DNA of 64,000 nucleotides. It comes from Linepithema humile (taxonomy: Eukaryota; Arthropoda; Insecta; Hymenoptera; Formicidae). The notes below the pieces were generated by a model, which saw only the letters and a program-made list of their open reading frames with translations, made no database searches and was not told the DNA's origin. The translations under genes were made by a program, and so were the position numbers. The DNA lies in NCBI RefSeq assembly GCF_040581485.1, contig NC_090133.1:29600139-29664138 (forward strand). Reading direction: 5' to 3'. Shown here piece after piece: positions 1-10,760 of the stretch; position 1 is the first letter of the stretch, and each line of letters begins with the position of its first letter.

Positions 1-75
1 ATAGAATTTACCTATATTTCAATTTTCATAAATATAATAGAAAACTTTCGATATCTTCACAATCTGATCACATAC

Positions 76-2755
76 TAGGAATATTGATAGCGACTTTCTC
101 TTGACGCCGTTCTCTTATGTTCCTGGTCAATGTTTTGAAACGTGGATGACCGGGATATATAGCTTCATCGGGAAAAAATAAGCTTCTAGAGGCACCAGTG
201 TCGGGTGTCGGGTGACTAGGAGGATCGGTAAAATCAGGTGCTCCTACTCTGCAACATAATGAAATTTATAAAATGATCTAAATATCTGGAAGATATTAAT
301 GATTTATTTTTTTACCTATATAATTACCTTGGAAAAACAGTTAATGACATTAAGACTTCATTAGACTGGAGTAATTTTGTTGCCTCTTGCCTTCGATAAC
401 GCATATTAGCTTCCACAACATTAAAATGTGCTAATAATCCTCCATATGGTTTTCCTGGAGTTCCTTCAATCATGTAAGCGCCATATTCTGGTCTCCATAG
501 TGATTTTACATTACTGTGATAATAATTATATTTTTAATATCTATAACGTCAATCTCAATATATAAGTAAAATAGTACAGAATATATAGATACATATATAT
601 AGATAAAGATCAAAAGTATGTATGGAAAAAAAGGAACAGTATATAGTATGTATAATGTGGGACGTATGGGTTCTACAATACAAAGCAAAAAGACTACAAG
701 AATAAAAAGCGCGAAACGTTGGAGCGCTTTTGAAAGACATTATAAATTAATAAACAGGAAAAATGTTTGTAATTTCCCAGAGTATTAATTTATAAGATGC
801 AGTATATAACGTAGGAAGAAAAAAAAATTGTCAAATTTTTTCAAAAATTGAAAATTTTTCTAAAGTTTCTATTCAAACTAAATGTTTTTACAGTAAAAAT
901 ATGATAATTATTATTTTTTTTTGCAACTTATATTGGTTTTTTATATTATAAACTTTCAAAAATGAATATAAAATTGTACGAAAGTTACTTGGAATTAGCA
1001 AAAGAAGAAAGCACTGATATTTTAAAGCTTATTTGATCAATTTCATTTTATACAATATTTATACATTTAAATGAAGAAAACAATATCAAGTATTATGTAT
1101 GATAATGTCAGTATGTGCAATTTATTAGACTTACTTTGGATCTTCAGTTTCTTTCTCATTTAAGATTTTTAATATTTCCACAGCTCTTAAACTTAGCTTG
1201 GCAGTTTTTTCATCATCATCAAATTTAATGAGCATGTATTCTACCTGTACAAAAGTAATAAAAAAAAGACACTTAGTAAGTAAATCTCTTCATTAAATAT
1301 CAATATAGATGTTGAACATTACAAAATTACAAGACATAAATTGGATAAAAAGTATAAATAAAATATTCTATTTACAATATACACTGCTCTGATTAATCAA
1401 AGTATATTTACAATTATTACCAACTTTGATTTAACCCATGATCTTTTAATTTTGGTAATGAAATAATAATTATTGCATTATTTTGATTAATAATTATTTA
1501 CACACAAGTTAAATTTTTCTCATGTTAAAATAATTACTTTAAACGTTAATACTCTTTGACAACCTTTTTTTACATATAAAGTGAAATTATCTTATAAAAG
1601 TTTGTTCTGTACTATACTGGATGAAATTAGAGACCACCTTTTAATTCCAAAGTGGAATATCCTGATAAAGATAAAAATTAAATTCTGCTTAAAAATAATT
1701 TATCAAGAATACTATTATAATTCCATTTGTGACGATTTAATTTTATTTGTGAAATTCCATAAATATTTTCTCAATTTGAACTACTTAATTTGAGAATTAT
1801 TAATGTATTTATGTTATTATTTATTTTTCAATTGAAATTTATATATTATTAAATCAATTTTAAAAAAGAAGAGGCCATTCTCTCAATTTATTTTTTATAA
1901 TGGACATTATGTTAAACATGACAAAAAAATGGTTTTAATCTTAAAAAAATTTTTCAACAGCAATAAATCAAAGTCAATAGGTTAAAAACATTTCTGAAAA
2001 TTATTTGATTTTATTCTTATAAAATAAATTCTTACAAAATATTTACAAGTAAAGACATTCAAACACGATGAAAAGTGTAAATTTGCAACGATAAATCGAC
2101 CTTGTCTCTTGATTACTCGGACTGATATACACTGTCAGTATTGAAATTTATAGTTCACGTAACGTACACTATAGCATTTCAGTATACTCTGACTGTGTAT
2201 ATCAGAACACGGCATCAGAAGGAAAAAAAAAAACTTCAAGGATACAACAGGTACAGATCGTGCATCATTAGTGAGAATTGTACATGGCAATGATAGGATA
2301 TATAATTAGAAGTATGCATGATGAACATGCCATATACGCGCCAAAAAAAATCAAAGCAGTCTTCGATCCGCTTCGATCCACACTTTCCGGTGACATAGAT
2401 AAATATTTAAACAATTATACTAGACCATTATACTATACCATGACGTATGTGATACATCCTTGCGATGAGTTGAATATAAGGTTAAAAGAGAGAGAAAGAG
2501 AAGTGAGCGCAATTACACAATAATGCGACATTTCAAGAATGACATTGGCAAATTATATTAACTCGTATGCAACATGCTATGATCAGGAGGATTAACTTTG
2601 TGTACCTCGTCACCCCACTTGAGAACATCTCCTTGTCTGTCTCTGAGTCTCTTGTACAGGTTAATAAATTGAATAACTCCATGCTTGCGCACGTGATCGG
2701 ATAGCTTCTTTGTCTCTTCCCAATTTAAAGGACTTCCTTCGGAAAGCAGACCCAT
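76..2755 (-). CDS. GCLC: Glutamate-cysteine ligase catalytic subunit, 5' part (gene runs off the left edge)
   Basis: Catalyses the ATP-dependent, rate-limiting joining of glutamate and cysteine in glutathione synthesis, in the cytosol. Exons on the minus strand: 2606-2755, 1135-1244, 328-513, 76-248, all with GT-AG junctions and continuous phase. They give about 206 of the roughly 640 residues usual for eukaryotic GCLC. The N-terminus MGLLSEGSPLNWEETKK, the WGDEVEYML junction and the later WRPEYGAYMIEGTP and LFFPDEA blocks match the family closely. I start at the ATG ending at 2755; an in-frame ATG ending at 2809 would add 18 residues not seen in relatives. The remaining exons lie beyond position 1. 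Upstream, the gene shares a short intergenic region with the divergent COA1-like gene. Identity is secure; only the start is mildly uncertain. Confidence 0.95.
2122..2206. repeat. Imperfect hairpin in GCLC intron 1
   Basis: The arm around CTGATATACACTGTCAGTAT pairs with the arm near ATACTCTGACTGTGTATATC, with about 85 bp in total and a short loop. It probably is a small MITE remnant. I see nothing else in this roughly 1.3 kb intron; its short open frames look like chance. Confidence 0.5.
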
Positions 2756-3369
2756 TCTCGACTTCTCACGATTATTGAATGTGCGAGTTGCTTTCGAAGA
2801 ACTTAACAAAGCTCAGAAAAAAAAAGTTCTCTCGCGGTAAACTGACCCGGTCTCAGTCGTGCCGAGTTTCACGAAACTTCAAAGCGATCATATACTAACC
2901 ATTGCTATGACCAGCTATGACTAGCAATCGCTTGTGATTAGCAGACGTAATATAGTAACATGACGTCTGATGTTTGAAGCTAAAATCTTAATGGTCATGC
3001 GCGAGATAAGACAAGTCGACAATAACGCTATCTATATCATTACAAATCTTTCTTAAATGTTCAATTATGTTCAGCTAGAATCATCGAAACTAATTGTTAA
3101 TAATACAATTAAAACAGATTATTACGATCTTCAGGAAAGAAAAAGAAATGCGAAAAATAGAAAATTAGGTGTACTTTTCGCGCATGTGCAGCGTCGGAGT
3201 GTAGTATATTGGTTACATGTAGAGTTCAGTAATTCTACATCCGAGGTTGGTTTGTTACAAGATTAGATTAGGTTACACGATGAAAAAATTGTCTATAGAT
3301 AAAGAGAGGAATTGCAGTTTTCTAAGAAACCATCACTCTGTATTATTTTTTGCTATTTTTTCGTTATAG
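2756..3369. promoter_or_regulatory. Shared divergent promoter region of GCLC and the COA1-like gene
   Basis: About 610 bp separate the GCLC start codon (minus) from the COA1-like start codon (plus). The stretch must hold both 5' UTRs and promoters, so a bidirectional promoter is likely. The sequence just before the COA1-like ATG (TTTTTTCGTTATAG) looks like a splice acceptor, implying a non-coding first exon further left. No TATA box is obvious. Confidence 0.4.
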
Positions 3370-3780
3370 ATGGTATCAAATCACACGCTTATGAAAATAG
3401 CAGGTTTGGGAGGCTTTGTGACAGCCGGTACAGGTTATGCTTTTCATTACCGCGTACAACAAGATATCAAAAAAAGTGACACTTATAAATTCGCGATAAA
3501 TGCCCTACATGCTCATAAGAAAGCTGTACCATATCTTGGAGAACCTATAACAATGGGTCGCATCACTTATGGCGATGGACAGCAAATGCTTGGAGAAAAA
3601 ATTAGAAACTATAAATGGTTTAAAGTTTCTCTCACAGGCACCAATACTAAGGGAAAGTTATATTATGAGGTAATATTAAACTGTACATCTGAAAATAAGT
3701 CCGAAATATCCAAAATCGAAATCGTGTTTGATAATATACCTGGAAAGACATTTGTAATAAAGGAATGTGAGATATGTTAA
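3370..3780 (+). CDS. COA1-like mitochondrial cytochrome c oxidase assembly factor
   Basis: A 136-residue single-coding-exon protein. Residues 9-27 form a glycine-rich hydrophobic segment, followed by a soluble region with a YKFAINAL / LGEPITMGRI / KGKLYYEV / IEIVFDNIPG pattern. That organisation (one N-terminal membrane anchor, then a small alpha/beta domain) is that of the COA1/TIM21-like family, inner-membrane factors helping COX1 maturation and respiratory complex assembly. The length fits (human COA1 is about 146 residues). The ATG directly follows a likely intron acceptor, so the 5' UTR is probably spliced. An AATAAA lies near 3919. It converges tail to tail with the arginase gene. The family call rests on domain pattern and length rather than long identity, so I give no symbol. 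Confidence 0.7.
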   Translation: MVSNHTLMKIAGLGGFVTAGTGYAFHYRVQQDIKKSDTYKFAINALHAHKKAVPYLGEPITMGRITYGDGQQMLGEKIRNYKWFKVSLTGTNTKGKLYYEVILNCTSENKSEISKIEIVFDNIPGKTFVIKECEIC

Positions 3781-3999
3781 GATAGTATAAATTATTTTTA
3801 ATTATTAATATATGTTATTATTAAAAAATGTATTATCAGAACAAAAACAGATAAAATATTTATGTAAAAATAATTTGTTGAAAAGTAATTAATTAATAGT
3901 ACCTACAGTATATCTTAAATAAAAATAGTTAAAAAAGGAATGTTACAAAGATTATTTAAACACTACACGAAGGAGAGTTAAAATAGGAATCAACATGTA

Positions 4000-5963
4000 T
4001 TATTGAAACGTTTGTAAAGGCATGTCTGTAATACCTGTAGGTAATTTCAAACCACGTCTTGTATAACCCAAGGCTGCTTGGATAATATGTATAGCTGCTT
4101 CTACAGTAATTTCTACATTTTGTTTAGTGCCAATTTGCGGATTGACTTCTACTAAATCGATTGCACTTAATCTGCGTGTTCTATATATCTCTTCCATAAG
4201 ATGAATTGCTTCTCTAAGAGATAGTCCTCCGCGAACTAGAATTTAAATAAATATTCAAATAAGACAAAAATGTTTGGCTTTCAGATTTTAAATTAAACAT
4301 AATAAAAAACCAATATGTAAGAAAATTATAAATCAATTGTCTATAATATTATAGACTAATTTTGAGTACACTCTTACATTTTTGTATATGCATTGTTTGT
4401 TTCATATACTGTTTCACTAAAATAACATTTAAGTACACCCAATTCACAGCTGAAATTATGATGAGATACGCATTTGTGTCATATATTAAATTGTAATAAG
4501 ACAGATGGTCCTAAAAAAGGAGTTTATTCAGTGCACTCATTTAGAATTTGAATTAATTTAGATTCTTATTGACTCTTTATTGCCGATTTGACATAAATAA
4601 GAAATTTAAGGTAATACAATTGAGATGTTTTTACATATTTTTGTATATTGATATTAACATTTACCTGGAGTTCCAGTGCTGGGTGCTTCGAGTGGATCTA
4701 ACGCATCTATATCGAAACTAACATGTAGAGATTTTGAGTTATGAGAATCTATCTTATTCAATGCCATATGTGTTACATTATGAATACCTAAAAGCATATT
4801 ATTATAATATTAAACGCATTGCACATGTGTGTAATTAACGTATAACTATTTCACGTTCGAACCATAGCGTTCTATATCTTCCATTCCGAAAGCGGTAATT
4901 CCAAATTTTTCGATCACTAATCTTTCATAGCGATCTACAGATCTTAAACCAATGTAAGCTACATTTCTGATGGACAACCTGATGGACAAGAAAAAATCAT
5001 ACATGTCAAATTTATCTTCTTTAATTCATATGTTAATTTGAAAAATAGATCGAGATTTAAATGCAAATGCTCAAATGTAAGTGATATTCTTACATTGGTA
5101 CTTGCCAGTCCATGCCTGGTAAATACGGCCAATAATCAGCTAGCTCTGAAGTTAATAATGCCACGGGCATTCCATGCACATTACCACTCTCACTAGTTTT
5201 GTTAGTATTTAAATCTGCATGAGCATCCACCCATATTACTGCAACATCACCTTTTTCCTAAAATAAAAAAAAAAACATCTTATATAACATTCAGATATAA
5301 TAATAAATAATCGATTTTTCAATAAAAATATTTTGTACTTTTACGTGACCGTCAATAGTACCAATACTCAAACTATGATCACCACCAATTGTTAATGCTT
5401 GTCTGCCATCTCGTAATACTTGACGAATTTGTTCAGATAAACGACTCGTACAACTAGCCACATGGCCCAATTCTGACATATTACTTATATCATTTATATC
5501 CTTCGCATCGTAAACTATATCGCCATAATCTCGCACATCCAATTCTTTTTAAGAATAATTGTAGATTGTTAACTTAAATGTGTGTGCGTGTGTGTGGGCA
5601 CGCGCGTGCCCACACACACAAATACAAAATGGAAAAGTACTATGTGTTGCTGATACCTAACGTTTTCAATTCTTCTATCACTCTTGCTGCACGAATTACC
5701 TCTGGTCCACGAGCCACTCCTTCTTTTTTCTGTAAAATTCATCGTTTCTATAATTTATAATTAATATCATTACTAATTGCTTTTATAGACTCTTATGATT
5801 GTAAATAATACATTACAGTATGAATATTAAAATTTTTACTATTCTATAAAAATGTGTTTACCTGCCCTTTGTCAAATGGTACTCCGATTATACCAACTTT
5901 GTCGTTATAATAACGAATATTTAATTTTTGAAAAATTATTCGAGTTTTAGTCAATGCATTCAT
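4000..5963 (-). CDS. arg: Arginase
   Basis: Manganese enzyme hydrolysing arginine to ornithine and urea. Seven exons: 5862-5963, 5657-5729, 5339-5544, 5094-5257, 4863-4978, 4665-4787, 4000-4235; all phases join to give 339 residues, normal for the family. All metal ligands are visible: H115 in GGDHS, D138/H140/D142 in DAHADLN, and D246/D248 in SFDIDALDP. The 104-residue gap between D142 and D246 equals that between D128 and D232 of human ARG1. The first 20 residues are rich in K, R, N and Q with no acidic residue, which suggests a mitochondrial presequence as in type II arginases. The frame stays open upstream to 6305, so an earlier start is possible, but that extension is cysteine-rich and unlike arginase. 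Confidence 0.95.
5580..5621. repeat. Perfect GT/CG-rich palindrome in arginase intron 2
   Basis: GTGTGTGGGCACGCGC is followed directly by its reverse complement, giving about 30 bp of uninterrupted palindrome made of alternating purine-pyrimidine steps. It can form a cruciform or left-handed DNA. It lies between the exons at 5339-5544 and 5657-5729. Confidence 0.7.
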
Positions 5964-6290
5964 TTTGAATTTTATATCTTTTCCTACTGCTAAACTACTA
6001 CTGCAGTTACTTACGCTTGTATATAGAGAAATGATCTCCTCTTTGACCCGCAGATTCGATTTGATATGATATAAAAAACCATGCTTAATACATAAACAGA
6101 ATATAGATGATAAGACCGTCAACGTATCACCGCATGCAAGAGCAGTATTGAGAAATTCAAAGAAAACGAGGACGAGGAAGCATACCATGTTTCTACACGC
6201 GCGCGCACACCACGCACAACACACTGCACACACCAATGCGTCTATGAAAGAAAGAGACACAATTAATCCTTTTCTTCGTCGACTCACGGT

Positions 6291-6434
6291 CTGGACATCG
6301 ATCATGTAATTTCTCCTTAGAAGCGGAAACGTGAAAATTTCACGTAAATTCGACTAATAAAATTGTCGAATTCACATAAAAGTTTTCATTTTTCACGTTT
6401 CCGCTCCTAGGAAAAAATTACATGATCGATGCCC
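6291..6434. mobile_element. MITE, family with CATCGATCATGTAA ends, intact copy
   Basis: Terminal inverted repeats of about 45 bp: (G)CATCGATCATGTAATTT..., then AGCGGAAACGTGAAAA on both arms, around a short centre. It sits in the 5' region of the arginase gene. A partial copy of the same family lies at 43952-44045. No transposase is present and no clear target duplication is visible. Confidence 0.75.
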
Positions 6435-6521
6435 AGTATGTATAAAATTCAATGGTGTCCCATTGAGCACGGATCGAAATGACGGATCGGATTTCTCACT
6501 AGAATTGAGTGTTCCTTTCAC

Positions 6522-6803
6522 GTTCCGTTCCGTAAAAAATTTCTCTACTAGTCCCATGTAGCAAAAACGGAACGGAATGTCGCCTCGATCGCAAGTAAAT
6601 GTACTTAATTACGTTAATATTTCGTTATTTAAATGTGGTTGAAGCAATTATATACATAATTTCTGCAATTTTCTTGCAAATTACATTGCTATGAGTACTT
6701 AAAAATACTGAATTATTAGAGTAAAATATATTTTGTAACTATATTTCCGTTCCGTTTTTGCTACATGGGACTGGTAGAGAAATTTTTTACGGAACGGAAC
6801 GGA
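6522..6803. mobile_element. MITE with GTTCCGTTCCG terminal inverted repeats
   Basis: About 53 bp at each end are near-perfect inverted copies (GTTCCGTTCCGTAAAAAATT... through CCATGTAGCAAAAACGG). The 170-bp AT-rich centre codes for nothing recognisable. Superfamily not determined. Confidence 0.75.
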
Positions 6804-7210
6804 CACATGTGTGAAGAAACGTAAACTATATTTTGTAACAGACAGTTTTATATTAGACAGTTTTAACCTCAATGCGACTAAAAATATCCTAAATTCATAG
6901 AGATGGATGAAAAAAGTTTTATTAGTCATATTTGGCACTCATTTTGGCTTGTTACTAACACTAACATCGTTCCGGACAGTTCCGGATGTTCTAAACCATT
7001 GAGTAAAAAGAAACAGGAGGGAGCATATACTAGCCAGGACTAGGCAAATCCGCGGACGGATGTACGTCATGGCAGCCATCTTGAGCGACCACTTTTTGAA
7101 AGAGAGAGGGAATACTCGAGCATAGCGGCAAGCGGCATACCGTACGCCGTACGCATTAATATGCAGTGTATAGTCTTTTATGCAACAGTGTATGGAAATA
7201 AACGATCAAA

Positions 7211-7476
7211 ATGGTATACTGTAGAGCTTGTGGCATAACAGCAGCAGCTCGAAATCATGGAATAACGTTTCATCGGTTAGTATTATCAACAATAATGAGA
7301 TTTTTATTTTGGAGATTATAATCATATGTATAGTATTGTGAAATTGTAGATTCACAATAATTACTAAATAATTTTCACTCACAAACAGGTTTCCGAAAAA
7401 TCCGGATCAAAGAAATGCATGGATAAATTTTTGTAAGGACGAAGGATTTAATATAAATTTAGATTTTAGATTTTAA
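7211..7476 (+). pseudogene. Truncated THAP-domain gene fragment
   Basis: Two apparent exons (7211-7275 and 7389-7476, GT-AG junctions, phase kept) encode about 50 residues. They start MVYCRACG and continue through ITFHRFPKNPDQRNAWI. These are the first half of a THAP zinc finger: the C-x2-C pair, the F-H-R-F-P turn and the tryptophan. The second zinc pair (C-x2-H) and the C-terminal basic box are lost to a stop at 7474. The fragment is flanked by two direct copies of GCCATCTTGAGCGACCACTT (near 7075 and 7632) and by short inverted GCGGACGGA motifs (near 7050 and 7668), so it is probably the N-terminal transposase exon of a non-autonomous DNA transposon. Confidence 0.6.
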
Positions 7477-7679
7477 CATTGCTCTTATGGAAATACTGCA
7501 CGAGTGAATTCCAATGAAAAACGCCATTAAAATTTTGTATTATTGTTGCATATTATAGTTATTTTCTTTTAATTGTACATTATTTCCTAATTAAACATAA
7601 CAAGTCATTCAATATTGGCGCCCTTGAGCGGCCATCTTGAGCGACCACTTTATATAGTCACTTCCGTCCGCACTTTTAA

Positions 7680-7832
7680 GCCGAGAGCACAAGCTTTTAC
7701 ATAAAGCATAACGCATAAGCATAAGGAAATTGATTGGTCTATATATAAGCATAAGCAAATGCATAAGGAAATGGACCAATCAATTTCCTTATGCTTATGC
7801 GTTATGCTTTATGCAAAAGTCTGTGCTCTGGC
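7680..7832. mobile_element. MITE, GCATAACGCATAAGCATAAGG family
   Basis: Two arms of about 60 bp (AGAGCACA...CATAAAGCATAACGC...AATTGATTGGTC) are inverted with few mismatches around a 30-bp centre. Non-coding. Confidence 0.75.
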
Positions 7833-7841
7833 CATATCTAT

Positions 7842-8000
7842 GGGCGGTATTCATAGTCCGTTCTTATATTCAAAATCGTCTTAAGCACGGACTTATATTC
7901 GCTCTCTTCGTCACACATAGATTGTGTCTGACGAAGAGAGCGAATATAAGTTCGTGCTTAAGACGATCTTGAATATAAGAACGGACTATGAATACCGGCC
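7842..8000. mobile_element. Fold-back MITE (GGGCGGTATTCATAGTCCG ends), 3-bp TAT duplication
   Basis: Almost perfect hairpin of 159 bp with arms of about 70 bp. TAT occurs directly at both borders (7839-7841 and 8001-8003). A second, interrupted copy lies at 49397-49833 flanked by TCA. The 3-bp duplications suggest PIF/Harbinger-type mobilisation (inference). Confidence 0.8.
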
Positions 8001-8129
8001 TATCTTTCTTTAACTTTCGATGAAAAACAAAGATAAAATGATTTCACAAGCGTTGCGATCGCCAAGTGGAACGTACCTCTAGGAGACACAGATCGACACT
8101 GTGTGACACGGTCAAACACCGTGCTTGGA

Positions 8130-8399
8130 CAAGATCTATAGAGAGAAGGTTACCTCATGCGCAAAGAGGGACGAGCGGCAAGAGGGGCAAATGCAGAGAG
8201 GGACGAGCGGCAAGAGAGACAATGATCTCATCGGCAAACAGAAGCTATCTCAGACAGCTACTGTTTGTCGATGAGATCATCATGCTCTCCCCTTCCTTCA
8301 TCGCCCCTCGCCGTCAAGCTGTTTCTAGCTCCCCCTTTACTTCATCGTCCTTCGCCCACAACCGGTTTTCCTGAGGTAACCTTCTCTCTATAGATCTTG
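8130..8399. mobile_element. Mutator-like MITE with 9-bp target duplication
   Basis: The 270-bp element begins CAAGATCTATAGAGAGAAGG and ends in the inverse of that sequence (about 28-bp terminal inverted repeats). GTGCTTGGA is duplicated exactly at 8121-8129 and 8400-8408. A 9-bp duplication is characteristic of MULE/Mutator elements. Inside are two direct copies of AGAGGGACGAGCGGCAAGAG and a second hairpin (TGATCTCATCG... / ...CGATGAGATCA). The open frame across it is repeat-driven. Confidence 0.8.
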
Positions 8400-9071
8400 G
8401 TGCTTGGATACTTGATGGAATGTGTTTAGTTCTGAACTAGACTGCTAGAGTCTGCTTATGTCTTCCCATGATATCTAGTAAGTTCATTTAATTGAAAAAT
8501 TGGCGTACCAAGAGCATATTGGCATATTTAAAGTACGTACAAATCAAACATAACCATCATTAATTATTGTTTACGAACGCGATGAGTATAAATATATTTT
8601 GCAAATGAATAAAATGAAAATTCTCTAGAATACCATCCCAAAAATTGGCAGCCATGAACTAGACTCTGTGTTTGACTATGCTCTTTTGCTGTGTCGAACC
8701 GTGCCGTGGCGTGTCAGAGTGCCGTCACATACAGCCCGTAATCCGTAATCCGCACCGGAAGTCCGCAAAAGTTATTAGGTATTTCGTCCGTAACGTTACG
8801 TGTGTTTTTATCTTCTTGTGTCCCATAGAGCCGTAAATACAGACGTCACGGTAGTACTATTTTTTATTTAACAGATTATAATTATTTATTTGTATTTTAT
8901 TCATAAGAAAACTACAGAATATATTATAATTTTAACAAAAGTTTTAATTAAATCGTCAAATTTAGTTAAATAAATAAAATTAGAAAAACCATTACTAGTA
9001 ATAACTAGTAACTTGTAGTAACTTTTACGAAAATTTTATGGAATTACGGCTCCATGGGACACAAGGAGATA

Positions 9072-9516
9072 GGCTGGCGTCACATAGAACCCGTAATCCG
9101 TAATCCGCACCGGAAGTCCGCAAAAGTTACTAGGGATTGCGTCCGTAACGTTACGTATGTTTTTTCTCCTTGTGTCCCATGGAGCCGTAAATACACACGT
9201 AACGGTATTACTATTTTTTATTTAACAAATTATAATTGTTTATTTGTATTTTATTCATAAGAAAACTACAGAATATATTATAATTTTAACAAAAATTTTA
9301 ATTAAATCGTCAAATTTAGTTAAATAAATAAAATTAAAAAAAGCATTACTAGTAATAACTAGTAACTTTTAGTAACTTTTACGGAAATTTCATGGAATTA
9401 CGGCTCCATGGGACACAAGGAGATAAAACACACGTAACGTTACGGACGCAATCCCTAGTAACTTTTGCGGACTTTCGGTGCGGATTACGGATTACGGGTT
9501 CTATGTGACGCCGGCC
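9072..9516. mobile_element. PIF/Harbinger-like MITE, 445 bp, nested copy 1
   Basis: Ends GGCTGGCGTCACATAGAACC and its inverse, followed by long arms containing CCGTAATCCGTAATCCGCAC. ATA is duplicated at 9069-9071 and 9517-9519. The AT-rich centre is non-coding; the frame reading into it is incidental. Confidence 0.85.
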
Positions 9517-9532
9517 ATAAAAACACACGTAA

Positions 9533-9692
9533 GGGTGCCGTCACATGAAGCGTAACTTGCGTAAGCGTATCTTGTGTTAGCCAATCAAATCGTTCAGATA
9601 CTATACGCAAAATTTTGCATATGATAGCTGAATGATTTGATTGACTGACATAAATTACGCTTACGCAAGTTACGCCTCATGTGAAAGCAGTC
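9533..9692. mobile_element. PIF/Harbinger-like MITE, 160 bp, GGGTGCCGTCACATGAAGCG ends
   Basis: Inverted ends with arms around GTAACTTGCGTAAGCG; TAA duplicated at 9530-9532 and 9693-9695. It interrupts the right part of the 8717-9774 element. Its terminal GG-TG-CGTCACAT core resembles that of the neighbouring 445-bp family, suggesting one transposase served both. Confidence 0.85.
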
Positions 9693-9777
9693 TAACGTTA
9701 CGGACGAAATACCTAGTAACTTTTGCGGACTTCCGGTGCGGATTACGGATTACGGGCTGTATGTGATGGCACCCTTA

Positions 9778-10222
9778 GGCCGGCGTCACATAGAACCCGT
9801 AATCCGTAATCCGCACCGAAAGTCCGCAAAAGTTACTAGGGATTGCGTCCGTAACGTTACGTGTGTTTTTTCTCCTTGTGTCCCATGGAGCCGTAAATAC
9901 ACACGTAACGGTATTACTATTTTTTATTTAACAGATTATAATTGTTTATTTGTATTTTATTTATAAGAAAACTACAGAATATATTATAATTTTAACAAAA
10001 ATTTTAATTAAATCGTCAAATTTAGTTAAATAAATAAAATTAAAAAAAGCATTACTAGTAATAACTAGTAACTTTTAGTAACTTTTACGGAAATTTCATG
10101 GAATTACGGCTCCATGGGACACAAGGAGATAAAACACACGTAACGTTACGGACGCAATCCCTAGTAACTTTTGCGGACTTCCGGTGCGGATTACGGATTA
10201 CGGGTTCTATGTGACGCCAGCC
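9778..10222. mobile_element. PIF/Harbinger-like MITE, 445 bp, copy 2
   Basis: Same length and near-identical sequence to 9072-9516. TTA is duplicated at 9775-9777 and 10223-10225. It inserted exactly at the right border of the outer element. Confidence 0.85.
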
Positions 10223-10357
10223 TTAATCCCGCGCGCTTATGCCAGACTTATATGAAAATACTGTATGGCAATCCTGTATGGATAAAATTCATATGATATG
10301 AATATAAACATCTGTCAGTGTTGCATAATAGCTTGCGGGCAATAAGTGCACTTTGCC

Positions 10358-10613
10358 CGCAAGCCTTACGCACAATAAAGAAAATATTAGAAATAAGAAT
10401 AAGCATTAAATATTAGAAGTAAGAAATTGATATTATTTAATTTCAAAACAAGAAAATAAAACAGATTAATATATCATGAAGTAGAAAATAAGAATTAGAA
10501 ATAATTATTCCGTTCCCTTGTTTGAAGTAAAGTAATTCCAAATTACTCTTCCTAATATTTAATATTTATTCTTATTCCTAATATTTTCTCTATTGTGCGA
10601 AGAGTCTTAAGCT
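10358..10613. mobile_element. Probable MITE with AATATTAG-rich inverted arms
   Basis: The arm near GCACAATAAAGAAAATATTAG (10369 on) pairs imperfectly with the arm ending near ATATTTTCTCTATTGTGC (about 10598). A small perfect stem, GCTTGCGGGC...GCCCGCAAGC, adjoins it at 10331-10364. Confidence 0.55.
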
Positions 10614-10616
10614 TGT

Positions 10617-10760
10617 ATCAAACTATGCCTTAGAGATTAAAATTGCAAATTAAAGATTAGAATTCAACCAATCAAATAATCTCAATCTTAGCCTACTTTG
10701 TCCTGATAGGCCGAATTCTAATTCGCAATCTTCTATTTCCATGCATAATCTGATACGGGT
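10617..10760. mobile_element. Probable MITE (TATCA-AAT/CTATGC ends)
   Basis: Imperfect terminal inverted repeats: TATCAAACTATGCC... against GCATAATCTGATAC, with further pairing around GATTAGAATTC. Non-coding. Confidence 0.5.

Larger units (their letters stand above)
8717..9774. mobile_element. Outer PIF/Harbinger-like MITE, split by two nested insertions
   Basis: The left half (8717-9068) and right end (9694-9774) belong to one element with ends G(G/A)GTGCC(G/A)TCACATACAGCCCG. It is interrupted by a 445-bp relative (9072-9516) and a 160-bp element (9533-9692), both with clean 3-bp duplications. Its own flanks are TCA and TTA, one mismatch apart. Confidence 0.75.

Noticed and set aside
2278..2523. 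81-codon plus-strand open frame
   Set aside because: Lies in GCLC intron 1, no family resemblance, overlaps a hairpin remnant.
8066..8374. 102-codon plus-strand open frame
   Set aside because: Spans the 8130-8399 MITE and its direct repeats; composition is repeat-driven.
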